The translations under genes were made by a program, and so were the position numbers. A model generated the notes under the pieces. It had not been told where the DNA came from. It ran no database searches and saw only the letters and a list, made by a program, of their open reading frames with translations. This document shows positions 7,991 to 15,832 of a stretch of 36,236 bases of DNA, piece after piece. How positions within the stretch are numbered: the first letter of the stretch is position 1; every line of letters begins with the position of its first letter. Origin of the DNA: Hyphomonadaceae bacterium (GTDB lineage Bacteria > Pseudomonadota > Alphaproteobacteria > Caulobacterales > Aquidulcibacteraceae); NCBI GenBank assembly GCA_021731965.1, contig JAKFWI010000068.1, positions 1 to 36,236 of the forward strand. The letters run 5' to 3'.

Positions 7991-8434
7991 TTAGGCGCGC
8001 CGATCCACAGCCACCGCCGGCGCGCCATGTCCGGGGCGGACGCTCGCGCCCTTGGCGCCATAGGTCGCGCTTGGGGTGATCTGGCGCGAGACCTCTTGCG
8101 CCATGGCTTCGGCCAGGCCTTCCGATACCGCTTTCAGTGCCGCCACGGTGTGCTGGTGTCGATCAAGGGCGGTGCGTAAGCGCGCGCCCGCCGCGATCAG
8201 ATCATCGATCAAGCCGGGGGCCGCGCCCCGCAGCAGGCTGGGATCGGCGTGCACGCGTTGCATTTCGTGGCGATAGGCATTCGCCAGCGTGACTTGCTCC
8301 TCCAGCAAAGCGGCGGGTGCCAATGCGTGCTCCGCCAAATGGGCACCGACTTCACCGACAATGCGCGCCAAGCGCTGGGTCATCGCCAACAAGGCGGCGG
8401 CGTGCTGCGATTGGGGATCGTGCGCCGCGCTCAT
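7991..8434 (-). CDS. FlgN/FlbY-like flagellar protein
   Basis: A 147-aa, predominantly helical, alanine-rich cytoplasmic protein, last in the flgI-flgJ transcript. Its ATG overlaps the flgJ stop as ATGA, so translation is coupled. Helical segments with HAAALLAMTQRLARIVGEV and LLEEQVTLANAYRHEM resemble FlgN-type export chaperones, and Caulobacter has a gene called flbY in a comparable place; assignment rests on size, helical character and position, not on a sharp motif. A FlgN-like role would be keeping hook-junction proteins export-competent. The C-terminal ~35 residues look disordered. Confidence 0.65.
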   Translation of the reverse strand: MSAAHDPQSQHAAALLAMTQRLARIVGEVGAHLAEHALAPAALLEEQVTLANAYRHEMQRVHADPSLLRGAAPGLIDDLIAAGARLRTALDRHQHTVAALKAVSEGLAEAMAQEVSRQITPSATYGAKGASVRPGHGAPAVAVDRRA

Positions 8435-8742
8435 GCTTCTTGCTGCGCCGCTTGCAGGCGCAACAACTCACGCGTGACGGAATCGGCCACGCCGATGCCG
8501 CCGGCTTTGGCGAATTCCTTGGCATATTCCTGCACCAACAAGGGGCGAAAGGCGCGTTCACCCTCGCCGCCGCCGCCCAGCTGATCAGTATCGAGATTTT
8601 CGAAGATCGGCGCGAGCAATTCGGAGAGAAACACCGCCTCGAACTCCTCGGCGGTTTTGCGGATGGCGTCAGACGCGGTGGGCCGCTGGCTTGGCAAAGC
8701 CACGGGCACGACCGGGCGCTCAACTGGGAGGAAAGCCGCCAT
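8431..8742 (-). CDS. flgJ: Rod-binding protein, FlgJ N-terminal domain type
   Basis: A 103-aa single-domain rod-cap protein, matching the N-terminal half of enterobacterial FlgJ and lacking the C-terminal peptidoglycan hydrolase domain, as is usual in alphaproteobacteria. The core is AIRKTAEEFEAVFLSELLAP followed by LLVQEYAKEFAKAGGIGVAD. The start is ATG at 8742, which shares its A with the TGA of flgI (TGATG); a TTG one codon earlier is less likely. It overlaps the next gene by 4 bp. The peptidoglycan-cutting activity needed for rod passage must come from another gene. Confidence 0.9.
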   Translation of the reverse strand: MAAFLPVERPVVPVALPSQRPTASDAIRKTAEEFEAVFLSELLAPIFENLDTDQLGGGGEGERAFRPLLVQEYAKEFAKAGGIGVADSVTRELLRLQAAQQEA

Positions 8743-9851
8743 CAAATCACCTCGATTTCTGCTTGCAGCGCACCCGCGGCTTTCAGCGCCTGCAGGATGG
8801 AGATCATGTCACGCGGGGTCACGCCCAAGGCGTTGAGGCCCTTGACCAGCTCGCTCAGCGGCATGCCGCCCTGAACCAAAGCCAACCCGCCGCGATCTTC
8901 CTCGACCTGGACCTGTGTCGAGGGCACGATTGTGGTGTCGCCCGCTGCCAAGGGGTTGGGCTGGCTGACCTGCGGCTGCTCGCTGATGGAAATGGTCAAA
9001 TTGCCTTGAGCGATCGCCACCGTTGACACACGCACGTCATCGCCCAACACGATCACGCCATTGCTTTCGTCGATGACGATGCGGGCGGCGGCATCGACAT
9101 CGACGGGCAATTGCTCGATCTGCGCGAGAAGAGCGATCATGTCGCCGGCATAGTCCGCCGGCAAGCGCAGGCGCACCGAGCCGGGGCTGGTGGCGCGCGC
9201 GACGCCCGGGGTTACCGCGTTGATGGCGATCGCCACCCGCGAAGCGGTGGTGAAATCGGGATCGCGCAGCGCCAAGCGCAATTCTTTTTGTTCGCTGAGA
9301 TCATATCTGATTTCGCGCTCGATCAAGGCCCCTGATGCGATGCGCCCGGCGGTGGGCACCCCGCGTGACACCGAGGAGCCAGAGCCGCCCTCCGCAGTAA
9401 ACCCGCCGACGGCCAAGGGCCCCTGCGCGACGGCATAGACCTGTTGATCGGCACCGATCAGCGGGGTGGCCAACAATTGACCGCCCACCAGGCTGCGGGA
9501 ATCGCCTAGCGCCGAGACGGCGACGTCCATGCGCGCGCCGTTTATCCCGAAGGCCGGGAGATTGGCTGTGACCATCACGGCCGCGACATTGCGCGTATTG
9601 AGATTGCCTTCGCGGGTGTTGACCCCCAGGCGTTCCAGCATGGCTTCAAGGCTTTGGCGGGTGAAAGGCGCGTTGCGCAGGGAATCGCCTGTGCCTTGCA
9701 GGCCCACCACCAGGCCATAGCCCACCAATTGGTTTTCGCGCACCCCCTCGACATCCACAACATCCTTGATGCGCGGCGCGGCCAAAGCTGGGTCTAGCAC
9801 CAGGAACACTAGGCAGAGGGCAAAAAGTGAAGTTGAGCGAAAGCAGAGCAT
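8742..9851 (-). CDS. flgI: Flagellar P-ring protein FlgI
   Basis: A 369-aa periplasmic protein that forms the P ring around the flagellar rod in the peptidoglycan layer. ATG at 9851 gives a signal peptide (MLCFRSTSLFALCLVFLVLD, cleavage after ALA) and a length close to E. coli FlgI; upstream in-frame starts would add 31 residues before the signal. Conserved stretches include RIKDVVDVEGVRENQLVGYG, LVVGLQGTGDS, NVAAVMVTANLP and the C-terminal LVQGGMPLSELVKGLNALGV. It is first gene of a tightly overlapping flgI-flgJ-FlgN-like operon and is divergent from fliX across 104 bp. The ribosome site is weak (AAAGACCT). Confidence 0.96.
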   Translation of the reverse strand: MLCFRSTSLFALCLVFLVLDPALAAPRIKDVVDVEGVRENQLVGYGLVVGLQGTGDSLRNAPFTRQSLEAMLERLGVNTREGNLNTRNVAAVMVTANLPAFGINGARMDVAVSALGDSRSLVGGQLLATPLIGADQQVYAVAQGPLAVGGFTAEGGSGSSVSRGVPTAGRIASGALIEREIRYDLSEQKELRLALRDPDFTTASRVAIAINAVTPGVARATSPGSVRLRLPADYAGDMIALLAQIEQLPVDVDAAARIVIDESNGVIVLGDDVRVSTVAIAQGNLTISISEQPQVSQPNPLAAGDTTIVPSTQVQVEEDRGGLALVQGGMPLSELVKGLNALGVTPRDMISILQALKAAGALQAEIEVI

Positions 9852-9955
9852 AGGTCTTTTTGGACAAAATATCTTAACGGGCCGTTCCGTTTCTTTCGTT
9901 ACGCAGTGGCGAGAAGGCTTGCAGTTTTGTGCGGGCGCCTGCATTGGGCAGTGTT
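9852..9955. promoter_or_regulatory. Divergent flgI/fliX control region
   Basis: The 104-bp region between the divergent starts. TTAACGGGCCGTTCC at 9874-9888 partly fits the CtrA box TTAA-N7-TTAA (two mismatches). TGGCGAGAAGGCTTGC at 9916-9931 resembles a sigma-54 site but its GG-GC spacing is one base too long. Neither is convincing alone. Confidence 0.4.
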
Positions 9956-10369
9956 ATGAGGATCGAAGGACCATCACCGATCAAGCCGCGCGCCAAAGGT
10001 GCCAGCACCAGCGCCAGCGCGGGCTTTTCGCTAAGCGGTGCAAGCGTTTCGGGCGCGTCGGCCAGCCATGGGCCGAGCCAGGCTTCTGCCCTTGGCGCGG
10101 CACTTGCTCTGCAGATGGAGGTGATCGATCCCGAGCGGCGCCGGCGTCAGCTGCGGCGCGGAGAGGAGGCGCTCGATGCGCTCGAGGCCTTGACTTTGGC
10201 GCTGGCGGGCGCGGGGGATGCGAATGTGGTGCAGGCGGCGCTGTCACAAGCCCGCGAGGGCCTGCGTGAGCGCACTGGCGAAATAGGGCTGGATGAAGTT
10301 TTGGCTCAAATTGAACAGCGCGCTGCGGTGGAGCTAGCGAAAATGGAACGCAAAGGGCGAGTCAAATGA
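9956..10369 (+). CDS. fliX: Flagellar assembly regulator FliX
   Basis: A 137-aa protein matching Caulobacter FliX in layout: a short N-terminus (MRIEGPSPIKP), a Ser/Ala/Gly-rich linker to about residue 50, then a helical domain with ALALQMEVIDPERRRRQLRR and the family ending LDEVLAQIEQRAAVELAKM. In Caulobacter FliX couples early basal-body assembly to activity of the sigma-54 activator FlbD. The start at 9956 is chosen over an in-frame start 27 bp upstream because it begins at the conserved N-terminus. It is divergent from flgI, as in Caulobacter, and strongly supports a Caulobacterales-like origin. Confidence 0.9.
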   Translation: MRIEGPSPIKPRAKGASTSASAGFSLSGASVSGASASHGPSQASALGAALALQMEVIDPERRRRQLRRGEEALDALEALTLALAGAGDANVVQAALSQAREGLRERTGEIGLDEVLAQIEQRAAVELAKMERKGRVK

Positions 10370-10388
10370 CGAATGAACCTAGCGTAAG

Positions 10389-10400
10389 TCAACATGTTGA
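10389..10400. promoter_or_regulatory. 12-bp perfect palindrome between fliX and dksA
   Basis: TCAACATGTTGA is its own reverse complement. It lies 73-84 bp before the dksA start in a short intergenic gap, a plausible operator. No regulator can be assigned. Confidence 0.35.
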
Positions 10401-10472
10401 TTGCTGCGCGATTGGCGTCTATGTTCCGCGCCATTTCGTGTTCCCGAAAATGCTTGGGGAGTTTTGTCAGTC

Positions 10473-10889
10473 ATGAGCGCCGTGTTGCCCGACGCCTACC
10501 GGCCCAGCGACAACGAGCCGTTCATGAGCGAACGGCAATTGGAGTATTTCCGTGCCAAATTGCTGGCGTGGAAAGCCGAGCTTCTCGAAGAATCCCGCGT
10601 GACGATTGCCAATCTGCAAGAAGAAAGCGCCGCCTTGGCGGATCTGGCGGATCGCGCCACCAGTGAAACGGATCGCTCCATCGAGCTGCGCACGCGTGAT
10701 CGCCAGCGCAAGCTGATCGCCAAGATCGATGCCGCGCTGCGCCGGATAGACGAGGGTGTCTACGGCTATTGCGACGAGACCGGCGAGCCGATCTCCTTGT
10801 CGCGCCTGGAGGCACGCCCGATCGCAACCTTATCCATCGAGGCGCAGGAGCGCCACGAAATGCGCGAGCGTATCCACCGGGACGAGTAA
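10473..10889 (+). CDS. dksA: DksA/TraR-family transcription regulator, single-cysteine type
   Basis: A 138-aa RNA polymerase secondary-channel regulator that works with ppGpp. The coiled coil with ESAALADLADRATSETDRS carries the D-A-T-rich tip region expected to reach the active site. The zinc-finger region reads YGYCDETGEPISLSRLEARP and ATLSIEAQERHE, so only Cys100 of the four classical cysteines remains, as in other alphaproteobacterial DksA proteins. ATG at 10473 is preceded by GGGGAG at a longish 11-base spacing; Met18 (MSERQLEYF) is a possible shorter start. It sits between fliX and convergent flgH, with 7 bp between stops. Confidence 0.93.
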   Translation: MSAVLPDAYRPSDNEPFMSERQLEYFRAKLLAWKAELLEESRVTIANLQEESAALADLADRATSETDRSIELRTRDRQRKLIAKIDAALRRIDEGVYGYCDETGEPISLSRLEARPIATLSIEAQERHEMRERIHRDE

Positions 10890-10896
10890 ATCCGCG

Positions 10897-11637
10897 CTAA
10901 AATGGGCTGATGGCGTCTGCGCCCTTTTGCCCCCAACGCGGTGCCTGCACCGCCGAGAGCGTGCCCTTGCCGCCGTAAGAGATACGCGCCTCCGCCATTT
11001 GCGTGTGCCGTACGGTGTTGAGCGCCGTGATATCTTCCGGGCGGATGACGCCGGCGACGGTCAAATCGCGTACCTCCTGGTTGACCCGGACCTGTTGGCG
11101 CCCCGCGACCACCAAATTGCCGTTCGGCAGAACCTGGGTGACGATTGCCGCCACGGTCAATTGGATGCGCTCCTGGCGCGCAATGGTGCCGGTGCCATTC
11201 GACGAGGACGTGCCCTGGGTGGTCAACAGATTGGAGGGATCCACCCCGCCGGGCAAGACAGAGGCAAACTTGCTCTCAAAGCCTAAAATGTTGGGGATGC
11301 CGACATTGGTGGCGCTCTGGCGAGAGCGGTCCGTCGAGTTTGACACGTCAGCGCTGTCATCGATCTCGATGAGAACGGTCAAGATATCGCCGGTGCGGGC
11401 CGCGCGTTGATCAGCAAAAAAGGTGCGGGCGCCGGCGCGCCACAAAGAGCCAGGAGCATAGATATGCTGCTCGACTTCCGGCATGGGCATCGTGACCGGC
11501 TCCTGGCCAGACAAATATTGCGGGGATTGCACTTCTTTTAGGCGTGGCCCGCTGTCAATTTCACGAAGCGAAGCGCAGCCGCTCAAAGCCGTGGCAGTAA
11601 CGAGCAGGGCGCTGGTGAGATAAAGGGAGGCTTTCAT
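10897..11637 (-). CDS. flgH: Flagellar L-ring lipoprotein FlgH
   Basis: A 246-aa outer-membrane lipoprotein forming the L ring. The signal ends in lipobox LSGC (Cys21). Conserved FlgH features are SLWRAGARTFFADQRAARTG, DILTVLIEIDDSADVSN, then QVLPNGNLVVAGRQQVRVNQ and IRPEDITALNTV. Its ATG overlaps the flgA stop as ATGA. It is last gene of the flgF-flgG-flgA-flgH operon, and meets dksA tail to tail. Confidence 0.96.
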   Translation of the reverse strand: MKASLYLTSALLVTATALSGCASLREIDSGPRLKEVQSPQYLSGQEPVTMPMPEVEQHIYAPGSLWRAGARTFFADQRAARTGDILTVLIEIDDSADVSNSTDRSRQSATNVGIPNILGFESKFASVLPGGVDPSNLLTTQGTSSSNGTGTIARQERIQLTVAAIVTQVLPNGNLVVAGRQQVRVNQEVRDLTVAGVIRPEDITALNTVRHTQMAEARISYGGKGTLSAVQAPRWGQKGADAISPF

Positions 11638-12254
11638 TGCGACACCGTCGCCTCGCCAGGCCCGGTGACCTTGGCCTCGAGTTGGCGCTCTGCGGGCAAG
11701 GTCAGCACGCGCACCGTCTCGCCCTGGCCGGCCCCGTTCAGCGCGCGCGCGCGGGTGCTGACCCGCAAAGCGCCCTGCGTGTAGATGAGATTGATCTGCT
11801 CACCGCGTTTGATGACGGGCGCGGCAGATGGCGCGGCGGCAGGCGCGGCGGGGCCAGCCAGGCTCCGCACCGGCGTGGCAAAATGCGAGGCCGGCCTTTG
11901 CCCGTCACCCGCGCGTGGCCCCTCGATCGATAGCTGGATGAAGCCGGGCTGCGGCTCCCAGGAAAAGCCGGCGGCGCGGGCGGCTGCTGCCAGGAAGGCC
12001 GTGGAATAGAGGCCGGCCTCGCCCGCGCGAGGGGCGGGCGCGATCTCGCGGGCCGCGGCGGGGCCCTCGATGTGGAACACGTCACCAAGGCGCAAGGCTG
12101 GCCCATCCGCCCGCACGGAATCGCGCAGGGTCGTGGCGGTCAGCACGCGTTCTTGCGCGGGGGTAGAGCTTGGGGCCGGCGCCGCAAGCGGGGCTTGGGC
12201 AAAAGCGGGGCCGCCGCCAGCGGCCAAACACGTAATGAACAGCAAAATGCGCAT
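11634..12254 (-). CDS. flgA: Flagellar P-ring assembly chaperone FlgA
   Basis: A 206-aa periplasmic chaperone for FlgI polymerisation. It has a signal peptide (MRILLFITCLAAGGGPAFAQ) and a long Ala/Pro-rich N-terminal part. The diagnostic C-terminal SAF-like domain reads IKRGEQINLIYTQGALRVST, then ARALNGAGQGETVRVL, the usual FlgA pattern of G-x-V-x-V binding loops. The middle region is more divergent than in enterobacteria. The start is 20 bp after the flgG stop and the gene overlaps flgH by 4 bp. Confidence 0.92.
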   Translation of the reverse strand: MRILLFITCLAAGGGPAFAQAPLAAPAPSSTPAQERVLTATTLRDSVRADGPALRLGDVFHIEGPAAAREIAPAPRAGEAGLYSTAFLAAAARAAGFSWEPQPGFIQLSIEGPRAGDGQRPASHFATPVRSLAGPAAPAAAPSAAPVIKRGEQINLIYTQGALRVSTRARALNGAGQGETVRVLTLPAERQLEAKVTGPGEATVSQ

Positions 12255-12274
12255 AAACAGAATTTCCCTCGGGG

Positions 12275-13060
12275 TTAGCGGATCTGGTTGACGGCCTGCA
12301 GGAGTTCATCCACCGCATTGATAATGCGGGCGTTTAGCTCGTAGGCGCGCTGCGCCTCGATCAGGTTGGAGATTTCCTCGACGGCATTGACATTGGAGGC
12401 CTCCACGGCGCGCTGCTGCAACGTGCCCACCCCCGGGGATCCGGGTGCTGAAACCACCGGCTGGCCCGAAGCCGCGCTTTCGAGAAAGAGATTGTCGCCC
12501 ACCGATTCCAGGCCCGCCGGGTTGATAAAGGTGGCGAGTTCTAGCTGGCCAAGCTGCTGGGGCTGGGGATTGCCGCTCAACGTGGCCTCCACCGTGCCAT
12601 CGCGGCTGACGGAGACAGAAATTGCCTCGTTGGGCACGGTGATGTTGGGTTCGATCAAGAAGCCGTCGGTGGTCACCAGGCGGCCCTGGGCATCGAGGGA
12701 GAAATTGCCGGCGCGCGTGTAGGCGGTATCGCCCGATGGCAGCGTGACTTGGAAGAATCCGCGCCCGGCAATGGCGATGTCATAGGGGTTTTCCGTGCCT
12801 GAAATCGAACCTTGCTCGGAACTGCGAGAAATGCCCGAGGTTTTGACGCCCAAGCCGATCTGGATGCCGATCGGCCTGATATTGCCAGAACTGGAGGTGC
12901 TGGCCCCCGGCCGTTCCAGGTTTTGGTAGATCAGATCCTGGAATTCCGCCCTTTGGCGCTTGAAGCCGACTGTGTTCAAGTTGGCGACATTGTGGGAAAT
13001 GACTTCGACGTTGAGCTGTTGGGCTTTCATGCCCGTGGCGGCGATATTGAGCGCGCGCAT
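12275..13060 (-). CDS. flgG: Flagellar distal rod protein FlgG
   Basis: A 261-aa protein of the flagellar axial family that forms the distal rod. It begins MRALNIAATGMKAQQLNVEV and contains the axial-protein signature ISHNVANLNTVGFKRQRAEF, the FlgE/F/G core GRGFFQVTLPSGDTAYTRAG, and the C-terminal helix NVNAVEEISNLIEAQRAYEL. Length matches E. coli FlgG (260 aa). It is second gene of the operon, 19 bp after flgF. Confidence 0.97.
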   Translation of the reverse strand: MRALNIAATGMKAQQLNVEVISHNVANLNTVGFKRQRAEFQDLIYQNLERPGASTSSSGNIRPIGIQIGLGVKTSGISRSSEQGSISGTENPYDIAIAGRGFFQVTLPSGDTAYTRAGNFSLDAQGRLVTTDGFLIEPNITVPNEAISVSVSRDGTVEATLSGNPQPQQLGQLELATFINPAGLESVGDNLFLESAASGQPVVSAPGSPGVGTLQQRAVEASNVNAVEEISNLIEAQRAYELNARIINAVDELLQAVNQIR

Positions 13061-13079
13061 GGTGGCTCCTTATTCGGGG

Positions 13080-13811
13080 TTAAGCGTTTTGGCCGAGGCG
13101 CTGCAATGTGCGCTGGCGAAGATCATCGGTGGATTGCACGATGCGGGCGGCACCTTCATAGGCGCGGCTGACCTGGATCAGCTCGGTGATGGCCGAGATG
13201 GCATCCACATTGGATTGCTCGAGTGCGCCTTGCGCCACTTGCCCCTCGAAGGCCGTGGGGGCTTGGCTGCCGGCCTCGAAGAGATTGTCGCCCACTTTTT
13301 TGAGGCCGGCCTGGTTGGCGAAGGATACCAGCTGCAACGCGCCGATATTGGCGGCCCCGACGCGGATGCGGCCCTCGCGATCGATCTGCGGAGCCTCCCC
13401 GCGGGTATCGAACACGAGGGGTGCGCCCGCGCTGTCCAATACCGGGCGGCCATCGCTGGTGACCAGCGTGCCGGCGGCATCGAGCTGGAAGGAGCCGTCA
13501 CGCGTGTAGGCCGTGCCATTGGGGCCCTGAACCGCGAAAAACCCCCCGCCTTCAATTGCAACATCAAAGGATTCGCCGGTGCGCTTGATGGGGCCTTGCG
13601 TGAAATCCCGCACCAAGCCCGCATCGCGCACGAAGCGGATATCGTTGGGGCGATCTTCCGAGCGCGCTGGGGCCACGTTGGCCACCTGGAAGCGCAGCGA
13701 ATCGGCCTTGAAGCCGGTGGTGTTGACGTTGGCCAGATTGCTCGCGGTGGTGGCGATGCGGCGCTCGAGGGCCTGCTGGGCCCGCAGGCCGAGATAGGAG
13801 ATGTTGTCCAC
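13080..13811 (-). CDS. flgF: Flagellar proximal rod protein FlgF, GTG start
   Basis: A 243-aa rod protein of the axial family. The start codon is GTG at 13811 with AGAGG 9 bases upstream; the N-terminus MDNISYLGLRAQQALERRI is typical. It contains TASNLANVNTTGFKADSLRF, EGGGFFAVQGPNGTAYTRDG and a C-terminal ISAITELIQVSRAYEGAARI. It is the first gene of flgF-flgG-flgA-flgH and has a sigma-54-type promoter element just upstream. Confidence 0.95.
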   Translation of the reverse strand: MDNISYLGLRAQQALERRIATTASNLANVNTTGFKADSLRFQVANVAPARSEDRPNDIRFVRDAGLVRDFTQGPIKRTGESFDVAIEGGGFFAVQGPNGTAYTRDGSFQLDAAGTLVTSDGRPVLDSAGAPLVFDTRGEAPQIDREGRIRVGAANIGALQLVSFANQAGLKKVGDNLFEAGSQAPTAFEGQVAQGALEQSNVDAISAITELIQVSRAYEGAARIVQSTDDLRQRTLQRLGQNA

Positions 13812-13837
13812 GTGTTTGCCTCTTTGCAGAAGGCTGG

Positions 13838-13853
13838 TGCACGACCTGGGCCA
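13838..13853 (-). promoter_or_regulatory. Candidate sigma-54 promoter of the flgF operon
   Basis: On the minus strand the element reads TGGCCCAGGTCGTGCA, with GG and GC separated by exactly 10 bases as in the -24/-12 consensus TGGCAC-N5-TTGC. Transcription would start about 16 bases before the flgF GTG. Class III/IV flagellar genes of Caulobacter use sigma-54, which supports the call. Confidence 0.65.
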
Positions 13854-13879
13854 AGCCCAAGCCCAAGGCGCACTTGTGG

Positions 13880-13894
13880 TTAATGAAAAGTCAA
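13880..13894. promoter_or_regulatory. Candidate CtrA box 1
   Basis: TTAATGAAAAGTCAA fits the CtrA consensus TTAA-N7-TTAA with one mismatch (TCAA for the second half). It lies ~100 bp before fliL and ~70 bp before flgF. Confidence 0.45.
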
Positions 13895-13944
13895 CGCGCT
13901 TTGCCCGGCAAGAAACGCTTGTCGCGTCGGCAGATTTTGCCGCC

Positions 13945-13959
13945 CTAACCTTGGGTTAA
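13945..13959. promoter_or_regulatory. Candidate CtrA box 2
   Basis: CTAACCTTGGGTTAA, or TTAACCCAAGGTTAG on the other strand, fits TTAA-N7-TTAA with one mismatch. It lies 36-50 bp before the fliL start, the usual region for a CtrA-activated promoter. In Caulobacter fliLM is a CtrA-controlled class II operon. Confidence 0.5.
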
Positions 13960-13994
13960 CCACGTTGAGCGAGGGTAAGGTCTGGAGATCACCC

Positions 13995-14702
13995 ATGGCC
14001 AAAGCACCCAAACCAAAGCCGGAAAAGAAAGCCAAGAAAAACGCCGGCGGCGCCAAGAAGCCCGGCGCGGCCATGGATGCGATGGATAAGGAAGGTGGGG
14101 CCGAGGGGGAAAGTGGTGATGATCACGCCCCCGCCAAAAAGAAGATGGCCGGCAAGACGCTGGTGCTGTTCATTCTCCTGCCGGCGTTGATCATCCTTGG
14201 CGGCGGCGGTGCGACGGCTTTCTTCTTGCTGTCAAAGCCCAAGGCCGAGCAGCACGCCAGTGCCGAGGAAGCCAAGCCGGCCGGCGATCACAAGGCCAAG
14301 AAAGAAAAGGGAGAAAAGAAAGCCAAAGGTGGCCACGGCAAAGCCGGCAAAGAGGGGGAGGAAAGCGCCTCAGCGGAGGTCATCGAAGGCGCGGACGGCG
14401 TGCTGTACTACAAGATGCCGGAGCTTTTGGTGAATATCACCACCGGCGATGGCCGCCCCGTTTATCTCAAGCTGAAACTGACCGTGGAGACGCATTCAGA
14501 AGAGGCGATTGCGGCCATCGAGCCCAATCTGCCGCGCGTGCTCGATCAATACCAAGGCTTTCTGCGCGAATTGCGCGTCGATGACATTGCCGGGTCTGCC
14601 GGCGCGTATCGCTTGCGGCTCGAACTCTTGCGGCGGGTCAATCTGGCCATAGCGCCGGCCCAGGCCGATCAGGTGCTGATCGAAGAAATGCTGGTGCAAT
14701 AA
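13995..14702 (+). CDS. fliL: Flagellar basal body-associated protein FliL
   Basis: A 235-aa single-span inner-membrane protein that associates with stators. The N-terminal ~55 residues are Lys/Ala/Pro-rich and cytoplasmic; a membrane segment (TLVLFILLPALIILGGGGAT) follows, then a Lys-rich linker and the FliL domain with YYKMPELLVNITTGDGRPVY, LKLKLTVETHSEEAIAAIEP and LPRVLDQYQGFLRELRVDDI. ATG at 13995 has GGAG 7 bases upstream; a TTG 30 bp earlier is less likely. The highly basic tail before and after the membrane segment is longer than in enteric FliL. fliM begins 2 bp after its stop. Confidence 0.95.
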   Translation: MAKAPKPKPEKKAKKNAGGAKKPGAAMDAMDKEGGAEGESGDDHAPAKKKMAGKTLVLFILLPALIILGGGGATAFFLLSKPKAEQHASAEEAKPAGDHKAKKEKGEKKAKGGHGKAGKEGEESASAEVIEGADGVLYYKMPELLVNITTGDGRPVYLKLKLTVETHSEEAIAAIEPNLPRVLDQYQGFLRELRVDDIAGSAGAYRLRLELLRRVNLAIAPAQADQVLIEEMLVQ

Positions 14703-14704
14703 CC

Positions 14705-15829
14705 ATGGCCACGCCAGAGGAAGATGCCCTAGCTGCCGAATGGGAAGCCGCGGCCGGCGGCGGGGATCTCGCGGCCGAATGGGAGGCCATGGTCGGTGCC
14801 GACGGATCGGGCGGCGGGCCTACGCTCGCGGCATCGACCGTCGGTGCGGAGCGCATCCTCAATCAAGACGAAATCGATAGCCTGTTGGGCTTTGCCGGCG
14901 GCGATGATGGCGCCAATGAGCGCGCCGGCGTGCGGGCCATTATCAATTCCGCGCTCGTTTCCTACGAGCGCCTACCGATGCTGGAAGTGGTGTTTGATCG
15001 CCTGGTGCGGTTGATGACCACCTCATTGCGCAATTTCACGTCCGACAATGTTGAAGTGAGCCTGGATAATATTTCCTCGATCCGCTTTGGGGATTATCTC
15101 AATTCCATTCCGTTGCCAGCGATCATTTCGGTGTTTCGTGCCGAGCAGCTCGATAATTTTGGGCTGATGACCGTCGATTCCAATTTGATCTATTCCATCG
15201 TGGATGTGTTGCTGGGCGGGCGGCGCGGCAATGTGGCCATGCGCGTCGAGGGCCGCCCTTACACCACCATCGAGCGCATGCTGGTGACGCGCATGGTGGA
15301 AGTGGTGCTGGCCGATACCACCTTGGCGTTTGCGCCGTTGACGGACGCCACGTTCAAGCTCGATCGCATTGAAACCAATCCGCGCTTTGCGGCCATTGCC
15401 CGCCCCGCCAACGCCGCCATTCTTGTGCGCCTACGCATCGACATGGAAGATCGCGGCGGGCGCCTGGAATTGCTTTTGCCCTACGCGACCCTAGAGCCCA
15501 TCCGCAAAATGCTGCTGCAACAATTCATGGGCGAGAAGTTCGGCCGCGACAACATTTGGGAAGGCCATTTGGCCTCCGAATTGTGGCACACCCATGTGGA
15601 AGTGCGCGCCGTGCTCGATGAGCAGATCGCCCCGCTGAGCAAAGTGCTGAACTTGAAAGTTGGCGATACGCTGATGCTTGGCTCCGCGCCGGATTCGCCG
15701 GTTTCGGTGGCCTGCGGGCGGGTGGCCTTGACCAGCGGACATGTCGGCAGAATCGGCCATAAGGTGGCTGTGCGTGTCGATGCGCCCATCACACCAGCAG
15801 CGCGCGCAGAATTGCAAAAAGGGCGGTGA
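14705..15829 (+). CDS. fliM: Flagellar motor switch protein FliM
   Basis: A 374-aa C-ring protein that binds phosphorylated CheY and sets rotation direction. The N-terminal CheY-binding motif LNQDEIDSLLG is at residues 52-62, unusually far in. It is preceded by an acidic extension in which LAAEWEA occurs twice (residues 9-15 and 22-28). The middle domain carries SSIRFGDYLNSIPLPAIISV and VDVLLGGRRGN, and the C-terminal SpoA domain follows DEQIAPLSKVLNLKVGDTLM. It starts 2 bp after fliL and ends 3 bp before the DUF6468 gene. Confidence 0.97.
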   Translation: MATPEEDALAAEWEAAAGGGDLAAEWEAMVGADGSGGGPTLAASTVGAERILNQDEIDSLLGFAGGDDGANERAGVRAIINSALVSYERLPMLEVVFDRLVRLMTTSLRNFTSDNVEVSLDNISSIRFGDYLNSIPLPAIISVFRAEQLDNFGLMTVDSNLIYSIVDVLLGGRRGNVAMRVEGRPYTTIERMLVTRMVEVVLADTTLAFAPLTDATFKLDRIETNPRFAAIARPANAAILVRLRIDMEDRGGRLELLLPYATLEPIRKMLLQQFMGEKFGRDNIWEGHLASELWHTHVEVRAVLDEQIAPLSKVLNLKVGDTLMLGSAPDSPVSVACGRVALTSGHVGRIGHKVAVRVDAPITPAARAELQKGR

Positions 15830-15832
15830 GCC

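Noticed and set aside
9916-9931. Sigma-54 promoter before fliX (TGGCGAGAAGGCTTGC)
   Set aside because: GG to GC spacing is 11 rather than 10 bases, which sigma-54 tolerates poorly.
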